A stretch of 9,633 bases of DNA from WFTC01 sp047635955. GTDB taxonomy: Bacteria; Patescibacteriota; Gracilibacteria; UBA1369; 2-02-FULL-48-14. Each line of letters begins with the position of its first letter. Position 1 is the stretch's first letter. Positions 1-4,952 of the stretch are shown here, piece by piece. The notes under the pieces were generated by a model. The model had not been told where the DNA came from. It ran no database searches and saw only the letters and a list, made by a program, of their open reading frames with translations. Where the stretch lies: contig JBLIGW010000038.1 in NCBI GenBank assembly GCA_047635955.1, forward strand, positions 1-9,633. The letters are read 5' to 3'. The translations under genes and the position numbers were made by a program.

Positions 1-17
1 CTTTATTTACAGGGGGA

Positions 18-425
18 CTATTCGTCGCCTAAAGTTTCAGTTTCTGTAATGGCTGGTCCAAATGCAGCATCTGCTTGGCCTGGAAGTGAACATCCAGAAG
101 CAGCGGCAAGATCTTCAAGACCTTGGTATCCGATCAATTCAGCTCCATTTGCGAAACGCCAGGTTGGGTAAGCTTCAATTCCTTCCAGCAGGCAAACGTC
201 TGTTTGTGAGTTTGCTACCCCTTCTCCACATTCGACATAGTTCAAGTATTGCTTTGAATCACCAAGTAACTCGTTTTCACGCTGACAGTTAGGGCACCAG
301 TAGGCTCCATAGTATTCAGCTCCGGCTTCGTCCAGACATTGAACGAATTCGTCCATGGCAACGTCAGTGCCACAAGCTGCGAGTAAAACGGGAAGTATCA
401 TTAATGATGATAGGAATTTCTTCAT
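18..425 (-). CDS. Thioredoxin-fold lipoprotein, VKOR partner
   Basis: This 135-residue protein starts with a lipoprotein signal: a lysine pair, a hydrophobic run, then the lipobox LLAAC with Cys18 as the predicted lipidated residue. The rest is one thioredoxin-fold domain with the redox pair WCPNC (Cys44, Cys47) and the cis-proline loop AYPTW (Pro87). Cys66 (YVEC), Cys78 (DVC) and Cys112 match positions I recall in the thioredoxin domain fused to VKOR in cyanobacteria and plants, so the likely role is passing oxidising equivalents from VKOR to exported proteins. The start is at 425 because it gives a signal peptide and forms an ATGA overlap (422-425) with the VKOR stop; the frame is open further upstream to 512, but that part lies inside the VKOR gene and has no signal character. 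The acidic tail after residue 115 looks disordered. Fold and pairing are strong; exact substrates are unknown. Confidence 0.9.
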   Translation of the reverse strand: MKKFLSSLMILPVLLAACGTDVAMDEFVQCLDEAGAEYYGAYWCPNCQRENELLGDSKQYLNYVECGEGVANSQTDVCLLEGIEAYPTWRFANGAELIGYQGLEDLAAASGCSLPGQADAAFGPAITETETLGDE

Positions 426-859
426 GATTTTTTGCTTAACTTTAAAAGATGAGTGAAAACAAGTAGTTCTAAAAATATAATAATTTGAGAGGCTATGCAG
501 AAAATGCACCACGTGCGGAGCACGTAAGCTTCAATGTAACTTAACCGGAGTGAGAAAAGGAAACCGACAAAAACAAATGCCGTTACATAAGGCATTAACT
601 TTGTTTGATCTTTCTTCAAACCTCGCAGGCTAAACACAAGAAGAGCGAGGTAAGTCAGCGCTCCTAATATTGAAACGGGAATTCCAAAAATATCTGCGTA
701 AATACTTTTATTTACAATGTCACAATTGAAAGCCTCGCTGATTACGCAAAAGTCACTCGCCTCAGGCTTAAAGTGCATGTACGTGAGGTAAAACGTGATT
801 GGCAGGGCCATCAAGTTCAATACTATTAGTGACCAGTAATGTAGTAGAGTCTTTTTCAT
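422..859 (-). CDS. Vitamin K epoxide reductase family (VKOR) membrane protein
   Basis: A 145-residue integral membrane protein with four predicted membrane helices (about residues 10-30, 57-78, 90-110 and 118-138). It has all bacterial VKOR signatures: a loop cysteine pair Cys38 and Cys46, a conserved serine six residues after the second (Ser52), and a C-terminal WCIFC active site (Cys118, Cys121) next to the quinone pocket. Bacterial VKOR takes electrons from a thioredoxin-like partner and reduces quinone, doing the job of DsbB. The partner is the next gene, joined by a 4-nt ATGA overlap. In cyanobacteria and plants both domains form one polypeptide; here they are separate and the thioredoxin is lipid-anchored. 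The stop is UGA. A -10-like hexamer lies 7 nt before the ATG, so the mRNA may be leaderless. Confidence 0.93.
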   Translation of the reverse strand: MKKTLLHYWSLIVLNLMALPITFYLTYMHFKPEASDFCVISEAFNCDIVNKSIYADIFGIPVSILGALTYLALLVFSLRGLKKDQTKLMPYVTAFVFVGFLFSLRLSYIEAYVLRTWCIFCIASQIIIFLELLVFTHLLKLSKKS

Positions 860-866
860 CCTACAG

Positions 867-899
867 ATTCTAGCATTTTTTATTTGCCCTTTCTATCAA
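867..899 (-). promoter_or_regulatory. Candidate promoter for VKOR-thioredoxin operon
   Basis: On the minus strand an extended -10, TGC-TAGAAT (867-875), ends 7 nt before the VKOR ATG at 859. That predicts transcription starting within about one base of the start codon. The -35 is poor: TTGATA (894-899) lies 21 nt away, which is too far, and at 17 nt there is only TAGAAA. The site overlaps the divergent tRNA-His promoter (884-912). Confidence 0.45.
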
Positions 900-912
900 A
901 AAAACCTACAAT
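884..912 (+). promoter_or_regulatory. Promoter of tRNA-His
   Basis: TTGCCC (884-889), a 17-nt spacer and TACAAT (907-912). The predicted start near 919 leaves about 11 nt before the mature tRNA. The -35 is of the same TTGCC type as at the two tRNA-Met genes. Confidence 0.7.
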
Positions 913-929
913 CCTGCTGCAAATGACAT

Positions 930-1007
930 GGTGGGTGTAGCTCAGTTGGTTAGAGCGCTAGGTTGTGGTCCTGGAGGTCATGGGTTCGAGACCCATCACT
1001 CACCCCA
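930..1007 (+). tRNA. trnH: tRNA-His (GUG)
   Basis: Complete cloverleaf with an acceptor stem of seven pairs (one G-U), D stem GCTC/GAGC, anticodon stem 958-962/970-974 with anticodon GTG at 965-967, and T stem ATGGG/CCCAT around TTCGAGA. The histidine identity pair is encoded: an extra G-1 at 930 facing C73 at 1004. CCA is encoded (1005-1007). The 3' end lies 11 nt from the stop of the convergent acetyltransferase gene; no hairpin terminator is seen between them, only a T-rich stretch. Confidence 0.97.
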
Positions 1008-1018
1008 TTTTGCTTGTT

Positions 1019-1438
1019 TTAGCCCATCCACCAGAAAAACCTCCATACATTGCTGAGGCTGGATTTGACGTAGAATCTTTTTGCCTTTTCTAGTGAGAAC
1101 AAAGCAAATCCAACTGCTCCGAGGCTGGCTGCGTATCTTTTCAGAAGTGATAGTAAAACGGTTCCGGTTCCCTGCCCACGAAACTGGGGGTCTATGGCTA
1201 ACTTATCTATCCAGAGAAAAGTCACAAAACCAACAAAACCAAAAACTGTGAATGAGACTGCCCCACGAATCTTCTTGTTTTTTTTCAAAACTAGCACTCG
1301 CTTTTCCTTGATTAAGCTTTTCACATTTTTAACAGGCTTTTCGTCTGAGACGTCAGACAAAAGCCGTGCGATTTCTTTCGCTTCTCTTGGTTTGGCACGC
1401 ATTAACTTTAACATGGAGTGTAGGGCTAGTTCGTCCAT
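1019..1438 (-). CDS. GNAT-family N-acetyltransferase
   Basis: Up to 139 residues of a GNAT fold. The region WIDKLAIDPQFRGQGTGT (about 76-93) is strand beta4 followed by motif A, whose R/QxxGxG/A loop binds the acetyl-CoA pyrophosphate; the following helix and a late FYVKSSL segment resemble motif B. The protein ends in a very aromatic tail (VWRFFWWMG). It would acetylate an amine on a small molecule or protein; the substrate cannot be told. The start is uncertain. ATG 1438 is given, but Met9 (1414) or Met13 (1402, giving MRAKPREAKEIARLL, a typical GNAT beginning) may be right, because a good promoter overlaps ATG 1438. No candidate has a Shine-Dalgarno. It lies 15 nt downstream of the TrmB-like gene on the same strand, so the two could also be co-transcribed. 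Confidence 0.82.
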   Translation of the reverse strand: MDELALHSMLKLMRAKPREAKEIARLLSDVSDEKPVKNVKSLIKEKRVLVLKKNKKIRGAVSFTVFGFVGFVTFLWIDKLAIDPQFRGQGTGTVLLSLLKRYAASLGAVGFALFSLEKAKRFYVKSSLSNVWRFFWWMG

Positions 1439-1465
1439 TATGAAAGGATAGAGCTAGGAAGTCAA
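1437..1465 (-). promoter_or_regulatory. Candidate promoter for the GNAT gene
   Basis: On the minus strand TTGACT (1460-1465), a 17-nt spacer and CATAAT (1437-1442). It overlaps the end of the TrmB-like gene and includes the ATG at 1438. Predicted initiation near 1430 would make that ATG untranscribed and favour Met9 or Met13. Confidence 0.5.
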
Positions 1466-2137
1466 ACTCCTATCCAAATGAGATGAATTAAAGAGGTGAA
1501 TTAGAAGATTTGCATACAAGGAGTCAACTTGAATAGAGACCTGAAGCTCCTCTTCCTCTAGCGAGAGAAATATCACCTTACCACCTTGCACTATTAGGCT
1601 CCCAACTGTGGCTCCAGAAAAGGACTCAGATAAAACCTGCCTGTGAACTTCAGTTTTCCAGTTTTTAAAAGTTTGCAAAATCCTCTCCATGGGATTGCTC
1701 AACTCTGAATTCAAGGAAAAGACATAAGCCTCAGTGTTTTTGTCCAAGGCTCTCATCAACCTTTCTTCTGCCTCTGCACCCAAAAATAATTCTGAACTTT
1801 TAAAATAATTCTTTTGAGGCAAAGGGAGAGATTGTAGTTTTTTCACACAGGTCCTTGCCAGGTTCAACTGAAGACTTAAGGCCTCATTTTTTCTATTTAG
1901 GTCATCTAAAATGCATTCTGGATCTAAGGCGGTGTAGTATCGACAGCTCCCCCGTCTCTGAAAAGCAACATAAGCACGCCTCTCCAGTGACTCTAAGACG
2001 GCATACAGTGTTACCCTTTTAGCACTCAAGCGTTTAGCCAAAGTGCTTACCGGTGAGGTCCCAATCCGAACAAGCATTATATAGGCTGATGCTTCTCTTT
2101 CAGACAAACCAAGTTGTACTAAGGCGTTTTGTAACAT
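1454..2137 (-). CDS. TrmB-like winged-helix transcriptional regulator
   Basis: A 227-residue protein whose N-terminus (about residues 3-70) is a TrmB-type winged helix. It shows the opening LxxLGLSEREAxAYxxLVRxG, a recognition region SAKRVTLYAVLESLERR and a wing followed by YYTALDP. A linker helix (about 75-102) resembles the family's coiled coil for dimerisation. The C-terminal part (about 115-220) has the LFLGAEAEERLMRAL segment and a beta-rich end, as in the effector domain of this family, but is short. In archaea TrmB proteins bind sugars; in candidate-phyla bacteria they are frequent and mostly uncharacterised, so no ligand is proposed. The gene is divergent from the OmpR-type regulator at 2347 and faces inverted repeats that could be its operators. 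Confidence 0.85.
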   Translation of the reverse strand: MLQNALVQLGLSEREASAYIMLVRIGTSPVSTLAKRLSAKRVTLYAVLESLERRAYVAFQRRGSCRYYTALDPECILDDLNRKNEALSLQLNLARTCVKKLQSLPLPQKNYFKSSELFLGAEAEERLMRALDKNTEAYVFSLNSELSNPMERILQTFKNWKTEVHRQVLSESFSGATVGSLIVQGGKVIFLSLEEEELQVSIQVDSLYANLLIHLFNSSHLDRSLTS

Positions 2138-2166
2138 ACTAGACTTTGCGTCAAATCTATTGCTAG

Positions 2167-2194
2167 ATTAGCTAATGACTTAAGTTTCTGTAAA
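2167..2194 (-). promoter_or_regulatory. Weak candidate promoter of the TrmB-like gene with embedded palindrome
   Basis: On the minus strand TTTACA (2189-2194), a 16-nt spacer and GCTAAT (2167-2172). The -10 lies within the perfect 10-bp palindrome ATTAGCTAAT (2167-2176), which could act as an autoregulatory operator. The -10 matches only four of six consensus bases, so this is tentative. Confidence 0.3.
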
Positions 2195-2204
2195 GTTCAT
2201 GATG

Positions 2205-2224
2205 TTGTCGAAAAACCCCGACAA
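2205..2224. repeat. Inverted repeat TTGTCG-N8-CGACAA
   Basis: Perfect 6-bp arms, TTGTCG at 2205-2210 and CGACAA at 2219-2224, around 8 nt. It sits in the middle of the divergent spacer between the two regulator genes. No T-run follows on either strand and no gene ends here, so an operator is more likely than a terminator. Function is inferred. Confidence 0.5.
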
Positions 2225-2240
2225 GAAAGCCGCCACTAGT

Positions 2241-2260
2241 GTTGTATGCCCTTGGACAAC
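2241..2260. repeat. Inverted repeat GTTGT-N10-ACAAC
   Basis: Perfect 5-bp arms, GTTGT at 2241-2245 and ACAAC at 2256-2260. The half-site TTGT/ACAA is shared with the repeat at 2205-2224, and the two centres are 36 bp apart. A weak plus-strand promoter-like pair (TTGGAC 2254-region and TATTAA 2274-2279) lies beside it, so a factor bound here could control the OmpR-type gene. Confidence 0.4.
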
Positions 2261-2334
2261 ACGTTTTTCAACCTATTAAGCCTCAAGCTAATTAGACTCC
2301 TTTGCCGTTGGCCTTTAGTTTTTTTAAGCCACCT

Positions 2335-2342
2335 CCCCCCCC
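2335..2342 (+). repeat. C8 homopolymer tract before the regulator ATG
   Basis: Eight consecutive cytosines, preceded by a T7 run (2319-2325), end 4 nt before the ATG at 2347. The leader just before this start is nearly all pyrimidine and cannot pair with an anti-Shine-Dalgarno. Confidence 0.6.
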
Positions 2343-2346
2343 GCCA

Positions 2347-3042
2347 ATGCAAAGTATAATAATATCAACTCGCCCGCTTAACGCTGTGCCTATACATGAC
2401 GCCCTAAAACGGCTCAATGTAGACTCTATTTGCGCAAGACCACTTGCCCTGAATGGCTGGAAGCCTGAAACCGATGCCATCATATTTCTAGATGCCATGC
2501 CTACTCGCTACTTTCCCCACCTTGCTGAATTACTTGATGAGCTCCCCTATGACGTTCCACTAATTTCAATGAACCCATTGAGCAATGAATTCACTCATGT
2601 TTTCAAAAACAGCCTAGATCGGTTTGTAATACTAAGTGATCAAATCAATTTAGAAGATTCCAGCCTTTTGATCTTGGATTTAATGATTCAAGCTTTTGAT
2701 GGGTACCAAGAGGAGCTCACGTGTGGACCTATCACCATGAATAAACGAAATAGAAGTCTTCAAGTTTTTGGAAGAAGTATAAGTCTCACAAAAAAAGAGT
2801 TCTATTTGATGGAGTTACTCACTAGAAATCTAGGAAAAACCACCACTCGTGAACGGATCGTTGATTATGTTTGGGGTCGACGGCAGTTTGTTGCCTCAAA
2901 CACTATCGACGTTTACATTAGCCGAATTAGAAAAAAACTGCCTCATGGTGAATTCAGCCCCTCCATTAAAACGATTCCCTGTCTGGGCTACTCTCTGCAG
3001 CTTAACTCTCAATTAAACTTGTTACATTCCCCGCTCCCATAA
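2347..3042 (+). CDS. OmpR/PhoB-type winged-helix regulator with atypical N-terminal domain
   Basis: 231 residues from ATG 2347. The C-terminal part (about 125-217) is a clear Trans_Reg_C winged helix: SLTKKEFYLMELL, then TTTRERIVDYVWG, the recognition helix region NTIDVYISRIRKKL and the closing IKTIPCLGYSL hairpin. The N-terminal about 115 residues occupy the place of a receiver, but the acidic pair normally after strand 1 is replaced by STR, and the motif DAIIFLDAMP around Asp49 fits the phospho-Asp strand only with an offset; the conserved Lys is not apparent. It is therefore a pseudo-receiver or another alpha/beta domain; the opening IIISTRPLNA also resembles uroporphyrinogen-III synthase. 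No histidine kinase is nearby. A TTG at 2302 in frame would add a proline-rich stretch encoded by the C8 tract and is unlikely. The last 41 bp overlap murC on the other strand. Confidence 0.85.
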   Translation: MQSIIISTRPLNAVPIHDALKRLNVDSICARPLALNGWKPETDAIIFLDAMPTRYFPHLAELLDELPYDVPLISMNPLSNEFTHVFKNSLDRFVILSDQINLEDSSLLILDLMIQAFDGYQEELTCGPITMNKRNRSLQVFGRSISLTKKEFYLMELLTRNLGKTTTRERIVDYVWGRRQFVASNTIDVYISRIRKKLPHGEFSPSIKTIPCLGYSLQLNSQLNLLHSPLP

Positions 3043-4192
3043 CAAGAAGAACGTCTTCTTCATTTAGATCGCTATCCAGCCAGTTTCTAGTGATTGCTAA
3101 GTCACCGGTGTGGAGTACGTTCACTCCTGCCGCTTCTAGCTCACCCACAAAGCGTTCCACACTCATGGATTCTTTGTCCTCCACTGTGTCACGAGTGGCG
3201 TAGATGTTTGGGATGATCACCAGATCTGCCAGCTTAAGTGCTTGAGCAAAACCCTCCATGAAAGCTGCTGCCCGGGTGTGTTGATGAGGTTGGAAAACCG
3301 CCACCAGACGTTTCTTAGGGAATTCTTGTCGAGCTGTATTTATAGTTACCGTAAGTTCAGTGGGGTGATGCGCGTAATCATCAATCACCGGGGCTCCGTT
3401 CCACTCGCCTCGTCGTTCAAAACGACGCCAGGTTCCTTTGAAATGCTCAAGTGAGGAATAGTCCTCAAGACCAAGTTCTTTAGCTAAGGCAGCGGCCAAC
3501 CCGGCATTCCAGCGATTATGCTCACCCGGAACTCCAAGTGGCCCTGTGAAGCTTATGGCCTCCACTAATTTGTCTGACTGAGACTTAAGTTTTTCGAAAG
3601 CCGCTTTGTAATCTGCTTCATCCTTAAAATAATCCAAATGATCCAGCTCCATGTTTGTCACCCCAAGTAAGTGAGGCCTTAATGGGAGAAAGTTTCTTCT
3701 GTATTCACAAGCTTCCACTACCATCCATTCACTTTGACCCATTCGGAAGTTCTTTCCTCCAAACTGAGGAACCTTGCTCCCGACCAGAACCGTAGGGTCA
3801 AAACCAGTTTCTTGAAGAAGATAACCGAGCATTGCCGTTGTTGTTGTTTTTCCGTGAGTTCCCGCAATCGCAATCAATTTATAATCCTTTGACACCTCAC
3901 CCAAAGCCTCAAAGTAATTAAGTATAGGCATGTCCTTAGCGGCCAATCGTTCTGGATTGGACTTAGGAATAGCTTCACTATAAATCACCGCCTCAGTTCC
4001 TTCTGGGAGCCCCCCATGACTGAGTGTGATTTGTGCTCCTTCTTTAATTAAATCTTGAATAAGTTCAGAATCCTTCATGTCTGAACCCGTCACCACCTTT
4101 CCTTTTGCCAAGAAGAATCGAGCAATAGCGCTTAAGCCAATTCCTCCAATTCCTATGCAGTGTATCTGATTTACCTCTTTCAAAAGTGTCAT
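3002..4192 (-). CDS. murC: UDP-N-acetylmuramate--L-alanine ligase (MurC), short form
   Basis: MurC joins L-alanine to UDP-N-acetylmuramic acid with ATP in the cytoplasm, the first peptide step of peptidoglycan precursor synthesis. Visible signatures are the N-terminal nucleotide fold GIGGIGLSAIA (13-23), the ATP loop GTHGKTTTT (111-119), the Firmicutes-type VEACEYRRNFL (159-169), NMELDHLDYF (180-189), GEHNRWNAG (223-231), RRFERRGEW (256-264), DDYAHHPTE (271-279) and FQPHQHTR (300-307). At 396 residues it is shorter than usual: the central domain between about residue 205 and GEHN225 lacks several strands normally present there, while all catalytic motifs remain. A perfect TATAAT lies 8 nt before the ATG. 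The gene is divergent from the FtsB-like gene and its end overlaps the regulator gene by 41 bp. Identification is firm; the substrate preference is assumed from the family. Confidence 0.96.
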   Translation of the reverse strand: MTLLKEVNQIHCIGIGGIGLSAIARFFLAKGKVVTGSDMKDSELIQDLIKEGAQITLSHGGLPEGTEAVIYSEAIPKSNPERLAAKDMPILNYFEALGEVSKDYKLIAIAGTHGKTTTTAMLGYLLQETGFDPTVLVGSKVPQFGGKNFRMGQSEWMVVEACEYRRNFLPLRPHLLGVTNMELDHLDYFKDEADYKAAFEKLKSQSDKLVEAISFTGPLGVPGEHNRWNAGLAAALAKELGLEDYSSLEHFKGTWRRFERRGEWNGAPVIDDYAHHPTELTVTINTARQEFPKKRLVAVFQPHQHTRAAAFMEGFAQALKLADLVIIPNIYATRDTVEDKESMSVERFVGELEAAGVNVLHTGDLAITRNWLDSDLNEEDVLLVMGAGNVTSLIES

Positions 4193-4200
4193 GATTCCGT

Positions 4201-4206
4201 ATTATA
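4201..4206 (-). promoter_or_regulatory. Consensus -10 box of murC
   Basis: On the minus strand a perfect TATAAT ends 8 nt before the murC ATG at 4192, predicting a leader of at most a few bases. No convincing -35 is found at 16-18 nt upstream. The box lies 29 nt before the FtsB-like start on the other strand, so the two genes share this AT-rich divergent region. Confidence 0.6.
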
Positions 4207-4234
4207 TAGCTACTCAATCTTAGCAAAGCTTTTT

Positions 4235-4648
4235 ATGTCCGGCTACAGTGTAGAACAGTTTGGAGCGATGCGCATCGTTTTAATTGTTGGTTTCCTTGTG
4301 GTGACCTACATGCTCTATAATTTGACGGTCTCTATTTACGACAACTATCAGATTGAACAGCACATTGCTGACTTTGAATTACGAAACGAACAGTTGGAAC
4401 TTGAGAATCAAGAAAAGCTGGCTGATTTTCAATACTATACCTCTCAAGAATACATAGAGAAAATTGCTAAAACCAACCTGGGACTCATTGCTCCGGGAGA
4501 AAACGTAATTATTATTCCTAATGATGACTTTGTAGTGCTAACTGAAAACGAAGATCTTGCTATGGTTAGCGAACAAATTCGTGAATCTTGGCCCAACCAT
4601 AAAAAATGGTGGATGTTCTTTTTCAACTACAATCCCTTCAAGGTTTAA
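4235..4648 (+). CDS. FtsB/DivIC-family septum formation initiator
   Basis: 137 residues from ATG 4235: a short cytoplasmic start, one membrane helix (about 12-30, MRIVLIVGFLVVTYMLY), a coiled coil (about 35-70, with IEQHIADFELRNEQLELENQ) and the family's closing motif IEKIAKTNLGLIAPGENVIII. FtsB/DivIC proteins form a trimer with FtsL and FtsQ/DivIB at the division septum and help activate septal peptidoglycan synthesis. The protein has an extra C-terminal tail of about 35 residues ending in an aromatic patch (WWMFFFNYNPF). ATG 4268 is an alternative start; a GGAG sits only 2 nt before it, too close for a normal Shine-Dalgarno. An in-frame GTG at 4160 would overlap murC and was not used. FtsB cannot be told from DivIC by sequence alone. 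Confidence 0.85.
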   Translation: MSGYSVEQFGAMRIVLIVGFLVVTYMLYNLTVSIYDNYQIEQHIADFELRNEQLELENQEKLADFQYYTSQEYIEKIAKTNLGLIAPGENVIIIPNDDFVVLTENEDLAMVSEQIRESWPNHKKWWMFFFNYNPFKV

Positions 4649-4653
4649 AACAC

Positions 4654-4682
4654 TTGCCAAGTTCAGACCCTTTGCCTAGAAT
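4654..4682 (+). promoter_or_regulatory. Promoter of elongator tRNA-Met
   Basis: TTGCCA (4654-4659), 17-nt spacer, TAGAAT (4677-4682). Predicted start near 4689, giving a 5' leader of about 8 nt. It begins 5 nt after the FtsB-like stop codon. Confidence 0.7.
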
Positions 4683-4696
4683 GCATGCGCAAATGT

Positions 4697-4772
4697 GGCA
4701 GAGTAGCTCAGGGGTTAGAGCAACGGAATCATAATCCGTGGGTCGGCGGTTCAAATCCGCCCTCTGCTACCA
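4697..4772 (+). tRNA. trnM: tRNA-Met (CAU), probably elongator
   Basis: Full cloverleaf: acceptor 4697-4703 with 4762-4768 (a G1-U72 wobble at the end), D stem GCTC/GAGC, anticodon stem ACGGA/TCCGT with loop ATCATAA (anticodon CAT), T stem GGCGG/CCGCC around TTCAAAT, A73 and encoded CCA. The absence of three G-C pairs in the anticodon stem rules out the initiator. The G1-U72 and A73 end resembles elongator tRNA-Met of Bacillus and others; a lysidine-modified tRNA-Ile2 with the same CAU anticodon is the alternative. Confidence 0.93.
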
Positions 4773-4829
4773 TTTCTCTTTTTAACTGAATTTCCATAAC
4801 TCCAAAGGAGTAAACTAATGATTCTACAC

Positions 4830-4858
4830 TTGCCCCGAGTGCCGCTTTTGCGTATAGT
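4830..4858 (+). promoter_or_regulatory. Promoter of initiator tRNA (and probably the rhodanese gene)
   Basis: TTGCCC (4830-4835), 17-nt spacer, TATAGT (4853-4858). Transcription is predicted at about 4864-4866, which is the first base or two of the mature tRNA at 4864, so little or no 5' leader would exist. Confidence 0.7.
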
Positions 4859-4863
4859 CCCTC

Positions 4864-4938
4864 TGCGGGGTAGAGCAGTGGCAGCTCGTCGGGCTCATAA
4901 CCCGGAGGTCGTTGGTTCGAATCCAACCCCCGCAACCA
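4864..4938 (+). tRNA. trnfM: Initiator tRNA-fMet (CAU)
   Basis: Initiator features are all present: three G-C pairs at the base of the anticodon stem (GGG before and CCC after loop CTCATAA), the A11-U24 pair in the D stem (GAGC/GCTC), and stem GCGGGG/CCCCGC at positions 2-7/66-71. The first base is T opposite A72, where most bacterial initiators have a C-A mismatch, so a U-A pair is possible here. T stem GTTGG/CCAAC, A73 and encoded CCA follow. The rhodanese ATG comes 14 nt after the CCA. Confidence 0.96.
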
Positions 4939-4952
4939 ATTTCCCGACTCCA

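Noticed and set aside
426..512. Upstream start for the thioredoxin lipoprotein
   Set aside because: It would bury the signal peptide and lies inside the VKOR coding region; the ATGA start fits better.
2205..2224. Hairpin as an intrinsic terminator
   Set aside because: No U-run follows on either strand and both flanking genes are transcribed away from it.
2305..2325. Small GCC/GGC hairpin followed by T7 as a terminator
   Set aside because: The stem is only about 3 bp and no gene ends upstream on the plus strand.
2302..2346. Extended start at TTG 2302 for the OmpR-type regulator
   Set aside because: It adds a FFKPPPPPP segment coded by the T7/C8 tracts, not like any regulator N-terminus, and ATG 2347 starts a natural first beta strand.
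4160..4234. GTG start at 4160 for the FtsB-like protein
   Set aside because: It overlaps the murC coding start and places extra residues before the membrane helix that the family does not have.
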